Position numbers and translations under genes: made by a program. This document shows positions 1 to 6,277 of a stretch of 6,277 bases of DNA, one piece after another. The notes under the pieces are model-generated. The model made no database searches and was not told the DNA's origin. It saw nothing but the letters and a program-made list of their open reading frames with translations. The first letter of the stretch is position 1, and each line of letters opens with the position of its first letter. The stretch comes from an uncultured Ruminococcus sp. (lineage in GTDB: Bacteria; Bacillota_A; Clostridia; Oscillospirales; Ruminococcaceae). The stretch covers positions 1 through 6,277 of the forward strand of contig CACZPE010000075.1 in NCBI GenBank assembly GCA_902782875.1, in the 5' to 3' direction.

Positions 1-85
1 GGATATGGCGGAATCGGCAGACGCGCTAGATTCAGGTTCTAGTGGTAGCAATACCGTGTGTGTTCAAGTCACATTATCCGCACCA
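1..85 (+). tRNA. tRNA-Leu (anticodon CAG), 5' end cut by 2 bases
   Basis: This is a class II tRNA that decodes CUG leucine codons. The anticodon stem is CTAGA (26-30) paired with TCTAG (38-42). The seven-base loop TTCAGGT puts the anticodon CAG at 33-35. A long variable arm (GGTA/TACC around 44-54) is typical of tRNA-Leu. The T arm is GTGTG-TTCAAGT-CACAT. The 3' acceptor strand TATCCGC (75-81) is followed by discriminator A82 and an encoded CCA (83-85). Its partner should be GCGGATA, but the window begins at GGATA, so the first two bases (expected GC) lie outside. A terminator hairpin begins at the next base. Confidence 0.96.
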
Positions 86-118
86 GCCCTTGTTCTTAAA
101 ACAAGGGCATTATTTTTA
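86..118 (+). terminator. Intrinsic terminator directly after tRNA-Leu
   Basis: GCCCTTGTT (86-94) pairs perfectly with AACAAGGGC (100-108) around a five-base loop, giving a 9-bp stem. The tail ATTATTTTTAT is rich in T. The stem starts on the base right after the tRNA CCA, so it probably ends tRNA transcription and is trimmed off during 3' maturation. It leaves only about 24 bases before the next start codon. Confidence 0.85.
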
Positions 119-127
119 TCCTGATGT

Positions 128-135
128 AAAGGAAG
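128..135 (+). promoter_or_regulatory. Ribosome binding site of the fRMsr gene
   Basis: AAAGGAAG lies six bases upstream of the ATG at 142. It resembles the Shine-Dalgarno consensus and supports that start codon. Confidence 0.75.
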
Positions 136-141
136 ATAGTT

Positions 142-600
142 ATGACAGACTACGATATACTTGTAAAGCAGGCTGAGTCGCTTGTATCGGGAGTGCCGCA
201 CCTTGTGGCAAATCTTGCGAATATATCCGCACTGATCTACAACAGCCTTGATGATATAAACTGGGCGGGAATATATCTTGCGAACGGGGATAAGCTCGTT
301 CTCGGGCCCTTTCAGGGAAAGACCGCCTGTGTGGAGATTCCCTTCGGTAAAGGTGTGTGCGGTACTGCCGCCGCTGAGAATAAAACTCTGGTAGTACCTG
401 ATGTGCAGCAGTTTGAGGGGCATATCGCCTGTGACAGTGCATCACGCTCTGAAATAGTGATACCGCTGCATAAGGGCAGGGTGATAGGCGTGCTTGATAT
501 CGACAGCCCCGTTGTTTCACGCTTTGACGACAATGACAGACAGGGCCTTGAAAGAATAGCAAAGGTCACTGAGGATATGATGTCGCTGTTTCTCAGATGA
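142..600 (+). CDS. msrC: Free methionine-(R)-sulfoxide reductase (GAF domain, fRMsr/MsrC type)
   Basis: This small cytoplasmic enzyme reduces free (not protein-bound) methionine-R-sulfoxide to methionine, with thioredoxin as the usual electron donor. It serves oxidative-damage repair and methionine recycling. The 152-residue protein is essentially one GAF domain. Family hallmarks are visible: NWAGIYL (40-46), LGPFQGKTACVEIPFGKGVC (54-73), GHIACDSASRSEIVIPL (93-109) and GVLDIDSP (116-123). The three family cysteines are present as C63, C73 and C97. Their spacing of 10 and 24 equals that of C84, C94 and C118 in the E. coli enzyme (YebR/MsrC), as I recall it. The ATG is chosen for the Shine-Dalgarno site six bases upstream; the protein is slightly shorter at its N-terminus than the E. 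coli one. It sits just after tRNA-Leu and its terminator, converges on the ABC operon, and ends before a strong hairpin. The intact cysteines argue against a non-catalytic GAF sensor. Confidence 0.95.
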   Translation: MTDYDILVKQAESLVSGVPHLVANLANISALIYNSLDDINWAGIYLANGDKLVLGPFQGKTACVEIPFGKGVCGTAAAENKTLVVPDVQQFEGHIACDSASRSEIVIPLHKGRVIGVLDIDSPVVSRFDDNDRQGLERIAKVTEDMMSLFLR

Positions 601-618
601 TCATTATGGTAAATACAG

Positions 619-664
619 CCGGCGCACTTTTCATGACGAAAAGTGCGCCGGTGTTTCTTTTGTT
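619..664 (+). terminator. Strong intrinsic terminator between the convergent units
   Basis: CCGGCGCACTTTTC (619-632) pairs perfectly with GAAAAGTGCGCCGG (638-651) around the loop ATGAC, giving a GC-rich 14-bp stem. The + strand tail TGTTTCTTTTGTTC is T-rich, so it fits the end of the fRMsr transcript. Read on the - strand, the same hairpin lies downstream of the ABC operon stop (695), but there its tail is only CTGTATTTACC. Bidirectional use is therefore plausible but weaker. No other terminator for the operon is seen in 601-694. Confidence 0.88.
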
Positions 665-694
665 CTATATTTTTTGTATTATCAGTTTATGCGG

Positions 695-3067
695 TCATTC
701 TTCGTATTGATAAGTCCTGAACGCTTCTATAGCGCTCTCTACTACCTTGTAGGATTCCTCGCCGTTGTATTCCTTTATCCTGTCGCCGTATACCTCAAGG
801 AATATCCGCAGATTATCTTCGTTGTATACGGAATTGGGTATATCGTCATACTGATCCCTGAAGAGACCGGTGATATATGTTCTTATGAATATCCTGTCGG
901 CGATATCGTTGTACTCGGGCGGTATAGCTGATGTGTAGCCGTTGTAGGAGAGCAGGTAATTCACATCATCGCTGTAGTAGTGATCCCTTGAGTTTCGCAG
1001 CAGAGTGAGCATACCCTCCTGATTGTCGCGTATCTCCACGCTGCTTTCTCCGTAGTTATATCGGCGTTCACCGGCAAACGGCAGATTGTATCTGTATGTA
1101 AGGCTCGAGTCAGAGGAGCTCATGCTGATATCCTTGCCTGTTGCGTGTTCGTACATCTCAGCGCTTATCATGGTGATGCCGAGATCATTGGCCATCTTTC
1201 CTGCATTGTATTCGGATACCTCGGGAATATCGGGAAATCCTGCGCTCTTAAGATAGGACAGGGTATTCACAAAGCTTTCATCAAGGTATATCGAATTATT
1301 TTCCCATGATTCCCAAGAGAGGTATCCGCATTTTAAATCAGGGCGCAGATACGTTTCCTCGTCCTGTGCCATGATATCCGCTCTGTAAGCGTCCGCAAGA
1401 TCCTCATAGAAGCTTGCAGGCAGATCCTTTACGTTTACGGAGTACTGACCAGGATTGGATGATGATGTGGAATAATCATATACCCATACAGGTTTCAGTT
1501 CCATATAGAATGTGGATTTGGCCGGCCTTTCAGCAAGATCCTGCTGCAGTTTAATGAGCTTTGTCCTTACTAAATCAGCTCTGCGGGTTTTCATCTCATC
1601 CGTCATATCAATGACGGAGAGCTTCTGGTATACATCATCGTTCATACGCAGAGTTCTGTACATCCATGAGCCTGTTCTCATCTTATAGAGTACATTTATC
1701 TCTTTTACGGATCTTGTGGGAGTCGTTTCGTCAATTACAGGGTTTACCGCCTGTCTGTGTATGTCGGTAATAACAGAGATGCTGTCTCTGTCAGTGATCA
1801 CCGTGCTGTTGTCGAGATCGTGCAGGAAATTGTAATTATCTGTGTTTTTGCCGTATATTCCGTTGTAGGATATATACACCTTGCTGACTGTCATAGGAGC
1901 GGGGACTCTGGTTGCAGCCCCGAAGCCGTTTGTAGCGATCATGAGGCCGTATACCGAGCAGCTCACTACCATGGTTATGAGGTACGCAACGGCATATCTG
2001 CCGAATTTCTTGAAGCCTCTGTTCCTGATGACGGCAGCCACGAAATAGAATATCGCGGTCAGTATTATCATGGGTATGATATAGTCCTCGTCTATCATCA
2101 GGAATACAAAGCACAGCACTGCTACCGTGAGAGATGTCATCGCAAAGTAGAACAGGTCGTATACGATAGGCTTGCCTGTATCCTCTGCCTTTCTGTGTCT
2201 GTATATCAGGAACGATGCGACGCCGTAGACAAGAGTCATCAGCAGGGATAACCCCATGCAGCGTCCGAAGCCCATGACCGCGTCATTTGAGTCCAGGTTC
2301 TCTATGAGATAATAGAGCAGACCCGTTGGAGATGACACGGGAAGAAGATACTCGATATAGAAATCTGCACTCAGTCCCTGTACTTTATCGCACAATGCGC
2401 TCGTTGCCGTGACTATAGCACCGGGTATGAGCATATTTATCAGTGCGGAGTACATGATATTCTCGAGTATGCTGCCGCAGCAGGTCATGACCAGTACACT
2501 CAGGGTATAGTACATCAGCATCATCATGAAATAGCCCGGTATAAGCTTGAACAAATACGGAGCCATCTCGCCGAAGTGGTTGAGTACCTCCTTTGAGGTG
2601 CTGTATGTGATCCATTCGCCGGCTATCCTGCCGTCATACATCAGGTGGCCTGTAAGAAGCAGCAGGAGAGATATGCACTGTGAGATAAGATAGGGGACCG
2701 TGTAGGTGAAAAGTCCTGCAAAAAAGTCCGATATAAATCTCTGATCTGTCGTCATGGGCAGAGAGAAGCGCATATCAACCGATGTCTTTCTGTAAAGATA
2801 CGGCATTGCCGTAAGTGCGCAGGCTATGCCTGCAAGTCCTGCTATCGCCGATGTGAATCCCGCTATGACAGTATATACATCGGGATCGGGATGGTCGTGT
2901 GTGGCAAGCTGCAGCAGCATCGCGAGCAGTATGAGCGGCATGCCTGTAAGATGCAGCACCAGCAGCACTATAAACAGCTTTCTGTTGTTTGATACCACAG
3001 ACTTTCCGTTATGCAGCGTCCTTGCGGAGAACAGACTGCGTTTGTCAAGTGCGGTCGTGTTAGTCAT
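695..3067 (-). CDS. ABC transporter permease with large C-terminal extracytoplasmic domain (second of a paralogous pair)
   Basis: This 790-residue membrane protein is probably one half of the membrane part of an ABC-2-type transporter. Hydrophobic helices are seen near residues 30-54, 64-91, 113-140, 173-197, 203-222, 266-289, 304-325, 328-348 and 357-378. Basic loops (YRKTSVDMRFSLP, YRHRK, RNRGFKKFGR) mark the cytoplasmic side. An N-in, nine-helix layout then places residues 380-790 outside the membrane. The loop after helix 2 has DMRFSLP, a 'SLP'-type motif common in Firmicutes ABC permeases of this style, followed by SDFFAGL. SSPTGLLYYL (245-254) precedes helix 6. The ATG overlaps the preceding permease stop by eight bases (ATGACTAA), with only a G-rich stretch as ribosome site, which suggests translational coupling. 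It aligns along its whole length with that permease. The C-terminal part may match the Pfam family I recall as DUF6449; this was not checked. Its substrate is unknown. Confidence 0.85.
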   Translation of the reverse strand: MTNTTALDKRSLFSARTLHNGKSVVSNNRKLFIVLLVLHLTGMPLILLAMLLQLATHDHPDPDVYTVIAGFTSAIAGLAGIACALTAMPYLYRKTSVDMRFSLPMTTDQRFISDFFAGLFTYTVPYLISQCISLLLLLTGHLMYDGRIAGEWITYSTSKEVLNHFGEMAPYLFKLIPGYFMMMLMYYTLSVLVMTCCGSILENIMYSALINMLIPGAIVTATSALCDKVQGLSADFYIEYLLPVSSPTGLLYYLIENLDSNDAVMGFGRCMGLSLLMTLVYGVASFLIYRHRKAEDTGKPIVYDLFYFAMTSLTVAVLCFVFLMIDEDYIIPMIILTAIFYFVAAVIRNRGFKKFGRYAVAYLITMVVSCSVYGLMIATNGFGAATRVPAPMTVSKVYISYNGIYGKNTDNYNFLHDLDNSTVITDRDSISVITDIHRQAVNPVIDETTPTRSVKEINVLYKMRTGSWMYRTLRMNDDVYQKLSVIDMTDEMKTRRADLVRTKLIKLQQDLAERPAKSTFYMELKPVWVYDYSTSSSNPGQYSVNVKDLPASFYEDLADAYRADIMAQDEETYLRPDLKCGYLSWESWENNSIYLDESFVNTLSYLKSAGFPDIPEVSEYNAGKMANDLGITMISAEMYEHATGKDISMSSSDSSLTYRYNLPFAGERRYNYGESSVEIRDNQEGMLTLLRNSRDHYYSDDVNYLLSYNGYTSAIPPEYNDIADRIFIRTYITGLFRDQYDDIPNSVYNEDNLRIFLEVYGDRIKEYNGEESYKVVESAIEAFRTYQYEE

Positions 3068-5516
3068 TGTTATCCCCCAGTTCTTTCATGATATCCTCAG
3101 CTTCGGGATAAAGCTCCCTTGCTTTTCTGTAATACTCAGGAATATCATTGTTATCTCCATTATCGCTTTCCTCGTATTCTGTCAGTTTCACGGCAAGCTG
3201 CTCGACAAAAAGCTGTCTTGCCATATCCTTGTATTCATCGTCAACAACATAACTGAAATCGCCGATGTCAAGTATGAAGTCGTCATCATCGGGCAGCTTG
3301 TTTATACTGCTGTGAGCTATGATCTCACAGATCATACTGCGCTTTTCATCAGATATACTGTTTTCCGGATAGCAAAGTCCCGTGCTGTATGTCCTGGAAT
3401 ATACCAGAAAGCCTGTTACGGATTTCCTGCTCATGAAAAGAGGCTTCCATGCATCAGGCTGTGAGGCTCTGAGCGCAGCATTGCTTATCATATGTACCTG
3501 AATGCGGCCCGCGTATTCTGAAATCTCTTCATATGAGGGGAGGGAGTACTCTGCGGCATTTTCAAATCCGCATTCACGGAGATAGGAAAGTGTATTTGTG
3601 TAGTGAGCGGGTATCGGTATGCTGTTGTATACGCCGTTGAATGCGAACAGATAGCAGCTGCCGCCGTTGTGAAACTGTTCTTCCGTCTCTGCATATATGT
3701 CCTGTCTGAGGGCAGCCTTAAGCTTGTCGCTGAAATCATCGGGAAGCTCATCTGCTCTTCTTGTGCGGTAAGTATCGGTCTCGTCAAATGAGAAAGCAGC
3801 ATCATCGTAGACCGCTGAGAAACGGCTGCTGTTTTTCTTAATCATTGCCTCTGACGGCAGATCCTTTACCCTGTTGCATACAGGAGCGCATGCGAGCGTG
3901 CGTATATCCCACATATCCCTTATGGCATCAGGAATATGACTTAAGTCATCAGGCGATGTACTGAACTGATCTATGTAGTATGCATATCTTTCAGCACGCT
4001 TCTCCCTGAAGGCATCGCTCATATCCAGCTTTTTGAGCATATCATACCCTGTGTTGTCAAGACAGTATGTGCGCACCATGGCAGAGCCGTTCCTGAGAGT
4101 ATATTTTATTCTCACCTTATAAAGGCTTTCAGGGCGGCTATCGGCGCAGTACCTGTGCCAGTCAGTTATAACAGCGATATCATACGGGCTTTCGGTGTAT
4201 GTGCCTGTGGCATCGGGAGCGTCCTTGCCGCCGTAGCATAGAAGACCGTCTATGATAAGATCGCCTGTATCATAGGAAACATCGTATATACTGGTGAACG
4301 AATCATTCCAGCTTATTTCTGCCGATGCTATATCATTGATATCGGGAACAGCCTTGTCTGCACCGAAATGCTCCGTTGCCCTTACAGTGAAGCAGGAGAC
4401 CGATGATACAGCAAGCGCTGCCGCCGCAAATGCAGCTGAGAGCTTCTTCTTTCTGCTAAATATCACAGCCGCTGCACATACTGCCATAGCTATGACAAAA
4501 AGCAGGATATTGAAGTATTTATCGGTAGTCTCGTCGGATATTGGCCTGCTGTCAGACAGCAGGAACGCTCCTGCGGCTGCAGATATACATGCAAAGAATA
4601 TGAGCACTGCAGGGGAGATGTATTTTGATCCCGACTGTTCCCCCTTTCTTTTTCTGTAAAGTCTGTATGCAAAGAATACGTATATCATGCTCACAGCACT
4701 CATCAGAAGAGGATAGGTGATCTTTGTGACAGAGGGCAGATAATGGTTGTAGCCCAGTGAGTTTATCAAATTGAAGTATATTGTCCCCGCAGGAGATGTA
4801 TACGGTATGATATGTGAATAGGAAAGCGACGGGTCAGCACCGTATATATCCGTGAATGCCGAATGTATCACTGCAGCTTCGGCAAGCGGGATTATGAACA
4901 GATTAGCGCACATAAGACACGCCGATATGTCTTTGTTTCCCGAGGCTGCAGCCGTGAATACCGATATGGTGTATGCCATTATTCCCGACATCACGGTGAA
5001 CACCGCTATGGGGATGATGGTCTGGGCGGCGGAGGAATACACGGTATTGACAAGATATTCGAATTCCGGAGTGATGACGCTGATATCATCCTTTGCCGAA
5101 GCTGCCGCATGATAGCCTGCTATGCCGGCAATCTGAGATAGTATCAGTGGCAGTGTATATATCGTAAGTCCCGAGAGAAAGTCGCATATGAACAGCGAAC
5201 GTCTTGATACCGGCAGTGAAAATGTCATATCGGCCTGAGGCTTTTTGAAAAGATACTCAAAGCTCACATACGATGCGGCATAAGCTCCCCCCACAAGTAC
5301 TACATCCGAGAATATCAGTACGATAAGTGCGATGCTTGTATTTCCTATCAGCATATCCTCGCTTCTGGCAAACAGCGGGGCTGTATAAAGCAGGGGATAA
5401 CCGAACAGATCAAGCAGGAACAATACTGTCATCAGCGGCAGCTTTCTCTTTAATGATGTCCTGAATCTGTGGAGCGAATTTCTTCTGTCACTGTTATCTG
5501 AGGTCGCCTGCATCAT
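3060..5516 (-). CDS. ABC transporter permease with large C-terminal extracytoplasmic domain (first of a paralogous pair)
   Basis: This protein of 818 residues is the likely partner of the downstream permease. Hydrophobic helices are near 27-49, 60-83, 108-135, 163-189, 196-219, 266-286, 301-320, 335-354 and 359-376. Basic loops after helices 2, 6 (YRLYRKRK) and 8 (SRKKK) indicate nine helices with residues from about 378 onwards outside. The loop after helix 2 carries DMTFSLPVSRR, then CDFLSGL, and YTSPAGTIYF (239-248) precedes helix 6; both match the paralogue. The start is the ATG at 5514-5516: GGAGGG lies eight bases upstream, while an in-frame TTG at 5555 (13 residues longer) has no ribosome site. 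The start overlaps the ATPase stop by 23 bases. The outer domain has nine cysteines (427, 457, 485, 543, 547, 621, 649, 715, 730), against one in the paralogue. Its C-terminus is acidic. Family membership is well supported; the transported substrate is unknown. Confidence 0.86.
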   Translation of the reverse strand: MMQATSDNSDRRNSLHRFRTSLKRKLPLMTVLFLLDLFGYPLLYTAPLFARSEDMLIGNTSIALIVLIFSDVVLVGGAYAASYVSFEYLFKKPQADMTFSLPVSRRSLFICDFLSGLTIYTLPLILSQIAGIAGYHAAASAKDDISVITPEFEYLVNTVYSSAAQTIIPIAVFTVMSGIMAYTISVFTAAASGNKDISACLMCANLFIIPLAEAAVIHSAFTDIYGADPSLSYSHIIPYTSPAGTIYFNLINSLGYNHYLPSVTKITYPLLMSAVSMIYVFFAYRLYRKRKGEQSGSKYISPAVLIFFACISAAAGAFLLSDSRPISDETTDKYFNILLFVIAMAVCAAAVIFSRKKKLSAAFAAAALAVSSVSCFTVRATEHFGADKAVPDINDIASAEISWNDSFTSIYDVSYDTGDLIIDGLLCYGGKDAPDATGTYTESPYDIAVITDWHRYCADSRPESLYKVRIKYTLRNGSAMVRTYCLDNTGYDMLKKLDMSDAFREKRAERYAYYIDQFSTSPDDLSHIPDAIRDMWDIRTLACAPVCNRVKDLPSEAMIKKNSSRFSAVYDDAAFSFDETDTYRTRRADELPDDFSDKLKAALRQDIYAETEEQFHNGGSCYLFAFNGVYNSIPIPAHYTNTLSYLRECGFENAAEYSLPSYEEISEYAGRIQVHMISNAALRASQPDAWKPLFMSRKSVTGFLVYSRTYSTGLCYPENSISDEKRSMICEIIAHSSINKLPDDDDFILDIGDFSYVVDDEYKDMARQLFVEQLAVKLTEYEESDNGDNNDIPEYYRKARELYPEAEDIMKELGDNND

Positions 5517-6277
5517 ATCCGAGTCCCTCCATTTCGTATATGAATATCTCTTCAAGTGTCATCGGTATGATATCGAAAAGTGTGGGATGCATATCTTCAA
5601 AGGCTGCCCTGATCTCCTCCTCGCTGCCCTTGATGATGAAGTAGTAGACGCTCTGATTGCGCTCAAAGTGGAGTATATCGTTCTGTTTGAAGTCTTCTTC
5701 GCTGTACTCCTGCGGGAACGCCGCCTGTACCTTGTGGATATTGCCCTTTACGCTGTCAAGGTCGCGGCTGAATACCATCTTTCCCTGATGTATGAGCGCT
5801 ACGCTGTCGCAGACCTCGTTTATCTCCTTGAGATTATGTGAGGATATTATGGTGGTAAGGCCCCTGTCGAGCATGGCGTCAACGAGCATGCGCTTGACTA
5901 TTATCCTCATGGTGGGGTCGAGACCGTCAAAGGCTTCGTCGAGCAGAAGGTAATCGGTACGGCAGGCAAGTCCCGTTATAACAATGGACTGGCGCTTCAT
6001 GCCCTTTGAGAATTTGTCGGTGCGCTTGTCGAGCGGGAGCTCGACTTTTTTTGCGAGCTCATCGAACACCTCATCGGAAAATTTCGGATAAAAACCCTTG
6101 TAGAACTCCTTCAGCTCTTTCAGAGTGAATTTTCCGAACTGAACGGTCTCATCGTTGATAAAGAATACCCGTTCCCTTACACTTGCATCATCGAAGATCT
6201 TTTCGCCGTCTATCAGCACATTTCCCGCTTCTGCCCTGTATGTCCCGCTGATAAGGCGGAGTATGGTGGACTTTCCC
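5494..6277 (-). CDS. ABC transporter ATP-binding protein, 5' end cut by window edge
   Basis: This is the ATPase subunit that would drive the two permeases encoded downstream. 260 complete codons are visible; numbering here starts at the first of them. They open with GKST (1-4), the second half of Walker A, so the true start lies beyond the right edge. A GTG at 6217-6219 is an internal valine, not a start. The motifs in order are: signature FSKGM (89-93) in place of LSGGQ, Walker B YLLLDE (109-114), D-loop GLD (118-120) and the switch histidine H147 in IISSHNL. The Q-loop region reads INDETVQF (40-47), with no glutamine at the usual place. The motif set is like that of Gram-positive exporter ATPases such as YtrB/EcsA-type proteins. 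After about residue 180 there is a C-terminal extension of some 80 residues, seen in many drug or peptide exporter ATPases. It overlaps the next gene by 23 bases, so the three genes form an operon. A regulator upstream is likely but not visible. Confidence 0.94.
   Translation of the reverse strand, partial: GKSTILRLISGTYRAEAGNVLIDGEKIFDDASVRERVFFINDETVQFGKFTLKELKEFYKGFYPKFSDEVFDELAKKVELPLDKRTDKFSKGMKRQSIVITGLACRTDYLLLDEAFDGLDPTMRIIVKRMLVDAMLDRGLTTIISSHNLKEINEVCDSVALIHQGKMVFSRDLDSVKGNIHKVQAAFPQEYSEEDFKQNDILHFERNQSVYYFIIKGSEEEIRAAFEDMHPTLFDIIPMTLEEIFIYEMEGLGYDAGDLR
5525..5530 (-). promoter_or_regulatory. Shine-Dalgarno site deciding the start of the first permease
   Basis: Read on the - strand this is GGAGGG, eight bases before the ATG at 5516 and eleven before a second adjacent ATG at 5513. 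It lies inside the end of the ATPase gene. It makes 5516 the preferred start over the upstream TTG at 5555. Confidence 0.8.

Noticed and set aside
1..130. tRNA-Leu as an integration site for a mobile element
   Set aside because: No integrase, no repeated copy of the tRNA 3' end, and no phage or conjugation genes appear in the window.
86..141. A riboswitch or T-box leader before the fRMsr gene
   Set aside because: The space holds just one simple hairpin and a T-run. It is too short for a T-box or a known methionine-related riboswitch such as SAM-I.
140..569. Two - strand open frames opposite the fRMsr gene
   Set aside because: They are shadows of a strongly recognised enzyme gene and show no domain or start signal.
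1757..2251. Open frame on the + strand of 164 codons, opposite the second permease
   Set aside because: It is antisense to a clear membrane-protein gene, has no ribosome site or recognisable domain, and its composition is that expected from the reverse strand of the real gene.
2826..3464. Open frame on the + strand of 212 codons crossing the junction of the two permease genes
   Set aside because: It runs antisense across two well-supported genes and their overlap. Its hydrophobic stretches mirror the permease helices. No family resemblance is seen.
5517..5555. A 13-residue N-terminal extension of the first permease starting at TTG (5555)
   Set aside because: The TTG has no ribosome site, whereas the ATG at 5516 has GGAGGG eight bases upstream and gives the shorter overlap with the ATPase gene.
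6217..6219. GTG as start codon of the ATPase
   Set aside because: The reading frame stays open to the window edge and encodes GKST of Walker A upstream of this codon, so the gene is cut by the edge and this is an internal valine.

Overview
The window holds a tRNA gene and a small redox enzyme on the + strand, facing a long ABC-transporter operon on the - strand. It looks like a low-to-mid GC Gram-positive chromosome, most likely a Clostridia/Oscillospiraceae member of the Ruminococcus type. This is inferred from clear Shine-Dalgarno sites, a tRNA with encoded CCA, frequent ATA isoleucine codons and the style of the transporter genes. No marker gene fixes the genus.

Left part (1-651, + strand): tRNA-Leu(CAG), missing its first two bases at the window edge, is followed at once by a small intrinsic terminator (86-118). 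About 24 bases later starts a GAF-fold free methionine-(R)-sulfoxide reductase (fRMsr/MsrC type, 142-600) with all three characteristic cysteines. A strong 14-bp hairpin with a T-rich tail (619-660) ends this unit and lies between it and the converging operon.

Right part (695-6277, - strand, transcribed right to left): an ABC ATPase, cut by the window edge inside Walker A, is followed by two very large permeases of 818 and 790 residues. The genes overlap by 23 and 8 bases, which suggests one translationally coupled operon. The permeases are full-length paralogues. Each has about nine membrane helices and then a C-terminal domain of roughly 410-440 residues that the positive-inside rule places outside the membrane. 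The likely product is a heterodimeric ABC-2-type exporter or envelope-stress/peptide-resistance transporter with a large outward-facing module. Its substrate cannot be read from the sequence. A regulator (often GntR-type in such operons) would be expected just beyond the right edge, but this is inference.

No CRISPR array, insertion sequence, phage gene or prophage attachment signature was seen. The part least covered by known biology is the paired C-terminal domains of the two permeases. They share several sequence blocks but differ sharply in cysteine content.
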